From assembly GCA_963204785.1 (NCBI GenBank), contig CAUJHG010000075.1, positions 1-58,641 of the forward strand: a stretch of DNA of 58,641 bases. The letters are read 5' to 3'. Below the pieces are notes generated by a model, which made no database searches, was not told where the DNA came from, and was given only the letters and a program-made list of their open reading frames with translations. This document shows, piece after piece, positions 19,531-27,228 of the stretch (within the stretch, counting starts at the first letter, position 1; each line of letters opens with the position of its first letter). The stretch is from Pseudomonadota bacterium. GTDB lineage: Bacteria > Pseudomonadota > Gammaproteobacteria > Burkholderiales > Burkholderiaceae_E. The position numbers were made by a program, and so were the translations under genes.

Positions 19531-20556
19531 TTGATCGTCCTGGGAATCGAGACCTCCTGCGACGAGACCGGCGTCGCGCTGTACTGCACCGAGCGCGGGC
19601 TGCTCGCGCAGGCGCTGCACTCGCAGGTCGCGATGCACGAACGCTACGGCGGCGTGGTGCCGGAGCTCGCCTCGCGCGACCACGTCCGGCGGCTGCTGCC
19701 GCTGACCGCGCAGATCCTCGACGAGGCAGGGCTGCCGATCGACGGTGTCGACGCGATCGCCTACACCGAGGGGCCCGGGCTGGCCGGCGCGCTGCTGGTC
19801 GGCGCCTCGGTCGCCGCCTCGATCGCAGCGGCGCTGGACAAGCCGGCGATCGGCATCCACCACCTCGAGGGGCATCTGCTCTCGCCGCTGCTGTCGGCCG
19901 ACCCGCCGGCCTTCCCCTTCGTCGCGCTGCTGGTCTCGGGCGGGCACACGCAACTGATGCGCGTCGACGGCGTGGGCCGGTACGCACTGCTGGGCGACAC
20001 CCTGGACGACGCTGCCGGCGAAGCCTTCGACAAGAGCGCCAAGCTGCTGGGGCTGGGCTATCCGGGCGGGCCGGCAGTGGCCGCGCTCGCCGAGCGGGGC
20101 CGCCCGGGCGCCTGCGCCCTGCCACGGCCGATGCTGCACTCGGGCGATCTCGACTTCAGCTTCAGCGGCCTGAAGACCGCGGTGCTGACCGCCGTGCGCC
20201 GCGGCCTGCCCGACGAGCAGGCGAGGGCCGATCTCGCGCTCGAGCTGCAGTCGGCGATCGTCGACGTGCTGGTGGCGAAATCGGTGGCCGCGCTGCAGGC
20301 CACCGGCCTGGAACGGCTGGTGATCGCCGGCGGGGTCAGCGCCAACCGGCGCCTGCGCGCCCGGCTCGACAGCGCGCAGCAGGCGCACGGCTTCCGGGTC
20401 CACTTCCCGGAAGCGGCGCTGTGCACCGACAACGGCGCGATGATCGCGTTCGCCGGCGCGCTGCGCCTGGCCGCCGGGCCGATGCCCGAGCCGCCGACCG
20501 GCTTCGGGGTGCGCCCGCGCTGGCCGCTCGACGAGCTGTCAGCGCCGACGGGCTGA
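19531..20556 (+). CDS. tsaD: tRNA N6-adenosine threonylcarbamoyltransferase TsaD
   Basis: Catalytic subunit that transfers threonylcarbamoyl to A37 of ANN-decoding tRNAs, working with TsaB and TsaE. Length 341 aa. The N terminus [17 protein letters not shown] and the metal-binding HxxxH (His111 and His115 in [12 protein letters not shown]) are diagnostic. SGGHTQL and [10 protein letters not shown] are also present. The start is a TTG at 19531, which matches the family N terminus; the frame is open upstream to 19495 but that would add non-conserved residues. Its 3' end overlaps convergent plsY by 18 bases. TsaE, its partner, is encoded at 40.35 kb. Confidence 0.96.
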   Translation: MIVLGIETSCDETGVALYCTERGLLAQALHSQVAMHERYGGVVPELASRDHVRRLLPLTAQILDEAGLPIDGVDAIAYTEGPGLAGALLVGASVAASIAAALDKPAIGIHHLEGHLLSPLLSADPPAFPFVALLVSGGHTQLMRVDGVGRYALLGDTLDDAAGEAFDKSAKLLGLGYPGGPAVAALAERGRPGACALPRPMLHSGDLDFSFSGLKTAVLTAVRRGLPDEQARADLALELQSAIVDVLVAKSVAALQATGLERLVIAGGVSANRRLRARLDSAQQAHGFRVHFPEAALCTDNGAMIAFAGALRLAAGPMPEPPTGFGVRPRWPLDELSAPTG

Positions 20557-21171
20557 GCTGCCTTCCTTCGAGCCGATGCGGCTCTCCTTGCCAGCCATCA
20601 GCTTGGCGATGTTGCCGCGATGCCGCCAGACCAGCAGCCCGCTCATCACGATCACCGCGAATGCGATCGGCCCCGGCCCGTGCACGAAGAGCTGCCACAG
20701 CGGCGCGAACACCGCAGACACCAGCGCGGCCAGGGACGAGTAGCGGAAGAAGAAGGCGATCAGCAGCCAGGTCAGGAGGGTCGCCAGGCCGAGCCAGGGA
20801 TCCAGGGCGAGAAGGACCCCGGCCGCAGTGGCCACGCCCTTGCCGCCGGCGAAGCGATGGAACAGCGGGAACAGATGGCCGGCGAACACCGCGAGCGCCG
20901 CCAGCGCCACCGTGCCTTCGCCGAAGCCATGGCGCGCTGCGAAGAACCGGACCAGAAAGACCGCCAGCCAGCCCTTGGCGCCATCGCCGAGCAGCGTGAG
21001 GATGGCCGCCGTCTTGCTGCCCGAGCGCAGCACGTTGGTCGCACCCGGGTTCCCGGAACCGTAACTGCGCGGGTCGGCGAGCCCCATCAGCCGGCTGACC
21101 AGCACCGCGAACGATATCGAACCCAGCAGATAGGAAAGCACGACTGCCGCGACGCTGCCCGAGGTCTCCAT
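20539..21171 (-). CDS. plsY: Glycerol-3-phosphate acyltransferase PlsY
   Basis: Inner-membrane acyltransferase (210 aa) that uses acyl-phosphate to acylate glycerol-3-phosphate, the first step of phospholipid synthesis. Three family motifs are visible: [20 protein letters not shown], and [18 protein letters not shown], among about five membrane helices. The basic C-terminal tail ([17 protein letters not shown]) overlaps the tsaD 3' end. It is the last gene of a minus-strand series, 101 bp after ybaK. Confidence 0.95.
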   Translation of the reverse strand: METSGSVAAVVLSYLLGSISFAVLVSRLMGLADPRSYGSGNPGATNVLRSGSKTAAILTLLGDGAKGWLAVFLVRFFAARHGFGEGTVALAALAVFAGHLFPLFHRFAGGKGVATAAGVLLALDPWLGLATLLTWLLIAFFFRYSSLAALVSAVFAPLWQLFVHGPGPIAFAVIVMSGLLVWRHRGNIAKLMAGKESRIGSKEGSSARRR

Positions 21172-21272
21172 CTGCGAACCGTCTCCCTGGATCGTTCCCG
21201 CTGCCGTCCTTCGCTGCCCGGCCGGCGCCGCGGCAGCCCGTGCGTTGCTGGCCGCAGGCGGCGCCGCGAACC

Positions 21273-21767
21273 CTAGGGCGCCAGCGCGCAGTGTACCGGC
21301 TGGGCCTGCAGCAGCGCGACCAGCACCGCAGGATCGATCGAGACCAGCACGCCGCGGCGGCCGCCGTTGAGGTAGATGCGCTGCAGCCCGAGCACCGATT
21401 CCTCGACGAACACGGGCATCGGCTTGCGCGTGGCGAAGGGCGACGTGCCGCCCACCTGGTAGCCCGAGTGCCGCTGGGCGACCTCGGGACTGCAGGGCTC
21501 GATCGACTTGCGCCCGGTCTGGCGGGCCAGGTTCCTGGTCGACACGGTGCGATCGCCGTGCATCAGGACGATCAGCGGACGCGCGGACTCGTCCTGCATC
21601 ACCAGCGTCTTGACCACGAGGTGCTCGTCGACGCCCAGTTGCCGCGCCGACTCGGCAGTGCCGCCGTGGTCGACGTAGTCGTAGGGGTGCACCTCGAAGG
21701 GCACGCCCCTGCGCCGCAGGAACTGGGTCGCGGGCGTTTCGCTGACATGGGGCCGGTGCTTGGCCAT
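21273..21767 (-). CDS. ybaK: Cys-tRNA(Pro)/Cys-tRNA(Cys) deacylase YbaK
   Basis: Editing protein of 164 aa that hydrolyses mischarged Cys-tRNA(Pro) in trans. The YbaK/EbsC fold is recognised by VKTLVMQDE, the conserved [19 protein letters not shown] loop and the C-terminal [15 protein letters not shown]. It is full length compared with E. coli YbaK (159 aa). It is 30 bp downstream of the enoyl-CoA hydratase gene in the same direction and has no obvious functional link to it. Confidence 0.93.
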   Translation of the reverse strand: MAKHRPHVSETPATQFLRRRGVPFEVHPYDYVDHGGTAESARQLGVDEHLVVKTLVMQDESARPLIVLMHGDRTVSTRNLARQTGRKSIEPCSPEVAQRHSGYQVGGTSPFATRKPMPVFVEESVLGLQRIYLNGGRRGVLVSIDPAVLVALLQAQPVHCALAP

Positions 21768-21797
21768 GGCGGGATCAGACCGCGTGCTCTCGCGCGG

Positions 21798-22616
21798 TCA
21801 GCCCGGATCGCCGAACTTCGGCGCCCGCTTCTCGCGGAAGGCCTTGACGCCCTCGACCCAGTCGGGCGCGCCGATCAGCCGGCACTGCAGGTCGCGCTCG
21901 AGCACGATGTGGCTCGACAGCGGCATCTCGGGGGCTGCGTCGATCAGCCTGCGGGTTCCGATCACCGCTTCCTGCGGGCCATCGGCGAGCCGGCGGCAGA
22001 TTGCCATCGCCTCGGCGTCCAGCGCCTGCGGTTCGTACAGCTTCCAGACCAGGCCCCAGCGCTCGGCGTCCTGCGCGCTGATCGCATCGCCCAGCAGGCT
22101 CGCGGCCATCGCGCGTGCGCGCCCTGCCATCCGCGCCATCAGCCAGGTCGCGCCGACGTCGGGCACCAGCCCCAGCCGCGGCACGAAGGTGAGCACGAAG
22201 CGCGCCTCGCTGGACATCAGGACGATGTCGCCGCACAGGGCCAGGCCGACACCGCCGCCGGCGGCCACGCCGTTGATCGCGCAGACCACCGGCATCGGCG
22301 CCTCGTTGAGCGCGCGCACCACGGTGATCACGCGCTCGAAGATCGCCCGGTTGGCGCGCTCGCGCTGCTCGGGCGTGGCCTGCGCCGGCAGCGGTCGGCC
22401 GACCAGGTCGGCGCCGGAGCAGAAGCCGCGGCCTGCGCCGGTGATCAGCAGCGCGCGCGCTCCGGAATCGGCAGCGTGCGCAAGCGCCTGGGGGATTTCC
22501 AGGAACATCGCATCGTTGAGCGCGTTCAGCGTGTCGGGGCGGTTCAGCGTGAGACGGGCGACGCGGTCCTGCACGGACAGCGAGATGGCCTCGAAGGCGG
22601 GAAACGAGTCGGACAT
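21798..22616 (-). CDS. Enoyl-CoA hydratase/isomerase-family protein
   Basis: Crotonase-fold enzyme of 272 aa. Oxyanion-hole segments are clear: TGAGRGFCSGADL and NGVAAGGGVGLALCGD. The segment that holds the second catalytic Glu in classical hydratases reads LGLVPDVGATWLM, with Asp rather than Glu; this is seen in isomerase-type members such as PaaG. Isomerisation of an enoyl-CoA is thus at least as likely as hydration. The ATG at 22616 has AGGAG upstream; the open frame extends further but overlaps the ligase gene. It lies 47 bp after an acyl-CoA ligase gene, so the two may act in sequence. Confidence 0.88.
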   Translation of the reverse strand: MSDSFPAFEAISLSVQDRVARLTLNRPDTLNALNDAMFLEIPQALAHAADSGARALLITGAGRGFCSGADLVGRPLPAQATPEQRERANRAIFERVITVVRALNEAPMPVVCAINGVAAGGGVGLALCGDIVLMSSEARFVLTFVPRLGLVPDVGATWLMARMAGRARAMAASLLGDAISAQDAERWGLVWKLYEPQALDAEAMAICRRLADGPQEAVIGTRRLIDAAPEMPLSSHIVLERDLQCRLIGAPDWVEGVKAFREKRAPKFGDPG

Positions 22617-22663
22617 CGGGAAGTCTCCTGGGTTGGGCGCCGCCGGCGCATCGTGCGAGCGGA

Positions 22664-24274
22664 TCAGGCCGGGGATTCGAGCAGCGTCTGCGCCATCTCG
22701 CGCAGGCGGGTCTTCTGGATCTTGATGCCGTTGGCGCCATCGGTGACCGGAAAGGCTTCGATCGCGAACACCCGCACCGGCACCTTGTAGCGCGCCAGTC
22801 GCGCAGCGACGTGCGCAGTGACTGCGGCCTCGTCGAGCACCGCCCCTGGCCGCAGGCGGACGAAGGCCACCGGTCGCAGCGCGCCGGCGGTGGTGACCCC
22901 GACCACCTGGCTGTCCAGGATGCCGGGCGCCTGCTGGACGCACTCCTCGATCTCCTGCGGGCTCACCAGGAAGCCACCGAGCCGCAGGGAATCGCCCATG
23001 CGCGCGAGGAAGACGAAGCGGCCGTCCTCGCAGGTGTGGCCGAGGTCGCCGGAGCGATACCAGCCGTCGTCCAGGATGGCCTCGCGCGTGGCCTGCGGGT
23101 TGCCGAAGTACTCGACCATCCGCGAGGAGGGCGCGAAGAACTCGAGTTCGCCGTCCTCGCCGTGCGGCAGCACCTGCCCGGTGCCCGGGTCGCGGGCGCG
23201 CACGCGCGCCAGCGGACTCACCGGAAAGCCGCCGCCGTGACGCCGCAGCTCGGGGGCTTCGTCCTCGCGGTTGCGCGCGAAGAGCGCCTGGATCTCACTG
23301 ATCCCGTACAGGCCGAGCGCCTTCAGCCCGCGCTGCTGCGCGCGCTCGACGATGTCGGCCAGCGCGGGATTGAAGGCGGCGAAGCCGACGAAGCGCAGGG
23401 TCGGGAAGGCCGGCGTGCGCGCGTTCTGCTCGAGCAGCTGCGCGATCGCGTCGTCGCTGCCGTTCATGTGGGTCACGCCGTGGGCGTCGATCATCCGGGC
23501 GGCAAGCGCCGCGTCCCAGGCCGGCATCATCGCGAACGGGCGCCCGGCGGCGATCATCGCGAGCACGTTGCACAGGCCGAACACCCCGCACAGCGGCGGC
23601 GACAGCAGCATGGTCGATGCCTGGTCGATGCCGAAGCCCTGCACCACGTCGAAGGCGTGCGCCACGAGCGTGCGCTGGTCGTGCAGCACGAACTTCGGCG
23701 CCCTGGTGGTTCCGGAGGTGGTGAAGATCGCGCAGCCCGCGTCGGGGCTGGCCTCGTCGGCGGCCAGCGGCGCCAGTGCGAGCAGCTGCGCGTAGGGGCG
23801 CACTGCGAGGCCCGCCGGCAGTCGCAGGGCCGGCGCAGCGGGTTCGCCCGCCTCCGAATAGGCGACGACGCCCGCCAGCTCCGCGAGTGCCTCGGCAGGG
23901 CAGCCGGACAGCACGCCGGCGAAGTCGGTGCGGTCGAAACCCGGCCAGGTGACCAGGACGCGCGCGCCCGAGCGTCCGATGATGTCGGCGAACTCCGCCG
24001 AGCGGAAGCGGGTGTTGACCGCCAGCGCGATCGCGCCGAGCCGCGCACACGCGAACAGGCAGGCGAGCCAGGCGCCCAGGTTGGGCAGCCAGATCGCGAC
24101 GCGGTCGCCGCGGCGCACGCCCATCGAGCGCAGCCCGGTGGCGATGCGCGCGCTCTCGTCGAGGAGCTGCCGGTAGCCTACCGCGCGATCGCGGTCGTGG
24201 AAGGCGACCGCCTCGTCACGGGCCCGCTCGGTGAGCAGCGCGGTCAGGGTCTCGGGCCGGGTTCGTTCGGACAT
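22664..24274 (-). CDS. AMP-forming acyl-CoA synthetase (ligase)
   Basis: ANL-superfamily ligase of 536 aa that would activate a carboxylic acid to its acyl-CoA with ATP. The AMP-binding P-loop is FTTSGTTRAPKFV, the adenine-binding motif is YGISEIQ, and the hinge region is DDGWYRSGDLGHTCEDGRFVFLARMGDSLRLGGF. The C-terminal lysine motif is in NGIKIQKTRLRE. The hinge has RMGDSLRLGG where many enzymes have RxKDxIxxGG, so the family member is somewhat divergent. It is followed by the enoyl-CoA isomerase/hydratase. The chain length or type of substrate cannot be read from sequence. Confidence 0.9.
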   Translation of the reverse strand: MSERTRPETLTALLTERARDEAVAFHDRDRAVGYRQLLDESARIATGLRSMGVRRGDRVAIWLPNLGAWLACLFACARLGAIALAVNTRFRSAEFADIIGRSGARVLVTWPGFDRTDFAGVLSGCPAEALAELAGVVAYSEAGEPAAPALRLPAGLAVRPYAQLLALAPLAADEASPDAGCAIFTTSGTTRAPKFVLHDQRTLVAHAFDVVQGFGIDQASTMLLSPPLCGVFGLCNVLAMIAAGRPFAMMPAWDAALAARMIDAHGVTHMNGSDDAIAQLLEQNARTPAFPTLRFVGFAAFNPALADIVERAQQRGLKALGLYGISEIQALFARNREDEAPELRRHGGGFPVSPLARVRARDPGTGQVLPHGEDGELEFFAPSSRMVEYFGNPQATREAILDDGWYRSGDLGHTCEDGRFVFLARMGDSLRLGGFLVSPQEIEECVQQAPGILDSQVVGVTTAGALRPVAFVRLRPGAVLDEAAVTAHVAARLARYKVPVRVFAIEAFPVTDGANGIKIQKTRLREMAQTLLESPA

Positions 24275-24346
24275 CGTCTGGCCGCCCAGGGGCGACGGTG
24301 GCTGCGGATTGCGGTCGATTGTAGGGTCGCCCGTCGGGGGCGTCGA

Positions 24347-25189
24347 TCAGCCCGGTGCCGAAAGCAGCGCCGCGACGCCAGGATAGCGGTCGCGGCGGAT
24401 GCAGTACTTGCGCACCGACCCGCTCCAGGGCTCGCCGTGCGCGACTGCGCGCACGAAGGCGTCGCGGTCGACCACCGCGCTGCCGCCCAGCAGACTTGCG
24501 CCCCGCGCGAACAGCGGATCCGGCAGGAAGCCGCCGCCAGGGCCGACCAGCGCGATGCTGTGCGCGCTGCGACAGGCGGCGAGCACCTCGTCGACGGTGT
24601 CGTTGAGCACCAGCGTGGTGGTCGACAGGATCTTTCCGCAGTCCGCGAGGGCGTTGCGGTCGAGCGTGACCTCGTAGCCGTCCTGCGGGCCGGCCAGCGC
24701 GGGATCCAGCTCGATCACCACCAGCCTGGCGCCGGCGTCGACTATCCGCCGGGCGAGGCCGCCGAACCAGCCGACCATCCCGATCCGATCTCCGGGCCCG
24801 GGATCCAGCATGCCCAGCGGATCGGTGGTCCAGTCGAGCACGCCGGGGCAGCCCAGCAGCACGCGCTGCGAGATCGCGTTGATGGCGGCCAGGCCGATCG
24901 TCCGACGCACCGGGTCGGGGTCGAGCAGCCAGCCGGCGAGCTCGTCGGCCCGGCGTCCGGCGACGTCGGCAGGTGGCGGGCCGGCCTGCAGCCGCTGCGG
25001 CACCTCGCCGAGCAGCACGTAGGACAGCCCGATGCTGCCGTCGTCGAGCTCGACCGCGCAGAACTCGCTCTCCTTCGCATCGCGCGTGAAGCTCGCCGGC
25101 AGGTGCAGCGCCCGCACCGGCGGCGCCGGTCGGGCGGCGCACGCCCGTGCCGTGAGCGCGATCAGTTCCTGCGCGAAGGACCTCGCCAT
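24347..25189 (-). CDS. DUF364 (putative heavy-metal chelation) domain protein
   Basis: Protein of 280 aa with the DUF4213-like N-terminal half and the Rossmann-like DUF364 domain (GDRIGMVGWFGGLARRIVDAGARLVVIELDP, later TTLVLNDTVDEVLA). Proteins of this family are structurally related to enolase-N/Rossmann folds and have been linked to metal or cofactor chemistry, but no biochemical role is established. An ATG at 25195 overlaps the xerD stop (ATGA); the second ATG at 25189 has GAGGGG at better spacing and is preferred. It is coupled to xerD, which is not an expected partner. Confidence 0.75.
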   Translation of the reverse strand: MARSFAQELIALTARACAARPAPPVRALHLPASFTRDAKESEFCAVELDDGSIGLSYVLLGEVPQRLQAGPPPADVAGRRADELAGWLLDPDPVRRTIGLAAINAISQRVLLGCPGVLDWTTDPLGMLDPGPGDRIGMVGWFGGLARRIVDAGARLVVIELDPALAGPQDGYEVTLDRNALADCGKILSTTTLVLNDTVDEVLAACRSAHSIALVGPGGGFLPDPLFARGASLLGGSAVVDRDAFVRAVAHGEPWSGSVRKYCIRRDRYPGVAALLSAPG

Positions 25190-25191
25190 CG

Positions 25192-26121
25192 TCATCCCCT
25201 CGGGTGGTGGCGCGCGTGGATCGACTTCAGCCGCTCGCGCGCGATGTGGGTGTAGATCTGCGTGGTGGAGATGTCGGCGTGACCGAGGAGCATCTGCACC
25301 ACGCGCAGGTCCGCGCCGTGTTCGAGCAGGTGCGTCGCGAAGGCGTGGCGCAGCGTGTGCGGCGACAGCGGGGCGAGCACGCCCGCCTGCACCGCGTAGC
25401 GCTTGATCAGCTTCCAGAACATCTGTCGGGTCATCGGCCCGCCGCGCTGCGTGACGAACAGCGCGTCGTCGCTGCGCCCGGCCAGCAGCGCGCCCCGGGC
25501 CTGGGCGAGGTAGCGCTCGATCCAGTGCCGCGCCTCCTCGCCCAGCGGCACCAGCCGCTCCCTGTCGCCCTTGCCGACCACGCGCACCACGCCCTCGACC
25601 AGCCCGACCTCGACCGCGCGCAGCCCGACCAGTTCGCTGACGCGCAGACCGGTTGCATAGAGCACCTCGAGCATCGCGCGGTCGCGCAGGCCAAGCGGAC
25701 GATCGACCTCGGGCGCCGCGAGCAGCGCCTCGACCTGGCGCTCCGACAGGGTGCCCGGAAAGCGTGGCGGCTGCCGGGCCGAGCGGATGCGCAGGGTCGG
25801 ATCCTCGTCGCGGCGGCGCTGGCGCAGCAGCCAGCGGAAGTAGCGGCGGAACACGGTGAGGCGCCGGTTGCTGCTGGTCGGGCGCGAACCCGGGTGCCGC
25901 AGCGCGATGTAGGCCTGCAGGTCCTCGGTGCGCGCGCAGGCCAGCGGCGTCGCGCCACGACCGCGCAGCCAGGCCGCCAGTTGCGCGAGGTCGCGTCGAT
26001 AGGCGAGCAGCGTGTTGCGCGCCAGCCCGTCCTCGAGCATCAGCACGTCGCAGAACGCGTCGATGTCGGCGAGATCCTCCGCCGTCGCCTCGCCCCCCGC
26101 CTCGAATCCGCCTGCACTCAT
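25192..26121 (-). CDS. xerD: Site-specific tyrosine recombinase XerD
   Basis: Tyrosine recombinase of 309 aa that resolves chromosome dimers at dif together with XerC. The N-terminal SAM-like DNA-binding domain spans about 18-105. The catalytic residues are all present: Arg160, Lys184, His255, Arg258, His281 and Tyr290. The segment SPHTLRHAFATHLLEHGADLR is typical of XerD. It is a chromosomal housekeeping copy rather than an integrase: there is no att site, tRNA or phage gene nearby. It starts a minus-strand series that continues with the DUF364 gene. Confidence 0.94.
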   Translation of the reverse strand: MSAGGFEAGGEATAEDLADIDAFCDVLMLEDGLARNTLLAYRRDLAQLAAWLRGRGATPLACARTEDLQAYIALRHPGSRPTSSNRRLTVFRRYFRWLLRQRRRDEDPTLRIRSARQPPRFPGTLSERQVEALLAAPEVDRPLGLRDRAMLEVLYATGLRVSELVGLRAVEVGLVEGVVRVVGKGDRERLVPLGEEARHWIERYLAQARGALLAGRSDDALFVTQRGGPMTRQMFWKLIKRYAVQAGVLAPLSPHTLRHAFATHLLEHGADLRVVQMLLGHADISTTQIYTHIARERLKSIHARHHPRG

Positions 26122-26183
26122 CCGCCAATCCTATCCGAGCGTCCCGCCCCTGACCTCGCCAGGCCCCGGTAGACTGCGGCCCG

Positions 26184-27110
26184 GTGAACATCCCCGCCCT
26201 GCTCTTCCCGGATCTCGCGCTGATCGTGATCGGCTGGCTGCTGTACCGGCACGTGCGCCTGGGCGCCGACTTCTGGGCGGGCGCGGAGAAGATGGTCTAC
26301 TTCGTGCTGTTCCCGCCGCTGCTGTTCGGCGCCATCGTGCGCAACCCGCTGTCGGCCGGGGAGTCGCTGCCGATGCTGGCGGCGGCGGTCGGCGCCTTCT
26401 GGGTCGGCGTGCTCGGCGGCTATGCGGCCCGGCCGGTGCTGCGCCCGCCGCCGATCCTGTTCGCCTCGGGGGTGCAGTGCGCCTTCCGCTTCAACACCTA
26501 CATCGCGCTGGCGCTGGCCCTGCGCATCGGCGGCAGCGAAGGGCTGTCGCTGTGCGCGCTGATCGTCGGCTTCGTGGTGCCGATGTCGAACCTCGCGGCG
26601 GTCTATGCGCTGGCCCGGCACTCCGGAGCGGGCGTGCTCGCGGAACTCGCCCGCAATCCGCTGGTCATCGCCACGCTGGGCGCGCTGCTCACCAAGGCCG
26701 CGGGACTGCGGATGCCCGAACCCGTGGATGCAACCCTGCTGCGCCTGGGCCAGGCCGCCCTCACCCTCGGCCTGCTGTGCGTAGGCGCCGGGCTGCGCCT
26801 GGAGCGTGCGCCCGCAGGCGCTCCCGGCGCCGACCCCGTGTACCGGCGAAGCGCTCGCGCCCTCGCGATCTGGGTCACCACGGCGAAGCTGGTGGCGATG
26901 CCGCTGGCCGCACTGCTGATCGCCCGGGCGCTCGAGGTCCCACCCTTGCAGGCCAGGATCGCGGTGATGTTCGCGTCGATGCCCACCGCCTCGGCTGCCT
27001 ATGTGCTGGCCACACGGATGGGTGGCGACGGCTCCTTCGTGGCCACGCTGATCACCTTGTCGCTGCTGGCCTCGCTGGCAGGAATACCGTTCTGGCTGTC
27101 GCTCGCCTGA
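26184..27110 (+). CDS. AEC-family (auxin efflux carrier-type) permease
   Basis: Inner-membrane transporter of 308 aa with about ten hydrophobic helices in two halves. It starts from the GTG at 26184 (MNIPALLFPDLALIVIGWLLY). Segments NTYIALALALRIGG and MPTASAAYVLATRMGGD are typical of the AEC (MdcF/YwkB) family, which exports or exchanges small carboxylates such as malonate or malate. It is divergent from xerD (62 bp) and 118 bp upstream of mrpA. The substrate is unknown. Confidence 0.87.
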   Translation: MNIPALLFPDLALIVIGWLLYRHVRLGADFWAGAEKMVYFVLFPPLLFGAIVRNPLSAGESLPMLAAAVGAFWVGVLGGYAARPVLRPPPILFASGVQCAFRFNTYIALALALRIGGSEGLSLCALIVGFVVPMSNLAAVYALARHSGAGVLAELARNPLVIATLGALLTKAAGLRMPEPVDATLLRLGQAALTLGLLCVGAGLRLERAPAGAPGADPVYRRSARALAIWVTTAKLVAMPLAALLIARALEVPPLQARIAVMFASMPTASAAYVLATRMGGDGSFVATLITLSLLASLAGIPFWLSLA

Positions 27111-27228
27111 GAGCCGGTCCGCGCGCAGGGAGCGGCCCGCACGCCGCGGCCCAGGGGGAAACGGCCGGTCTTCCAGGGGCTCGCCGCGGCCCGGAGCGCC
27201 CCTCCGGGGCACGTACAATCCGGGCACG

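Noticed and set aside
25192-26121. XerD as a mobile-element integrase
   Set aside because: The protein is a standard 309-aa XerD, with no tRNA, att repeats, or phage genes nearby.
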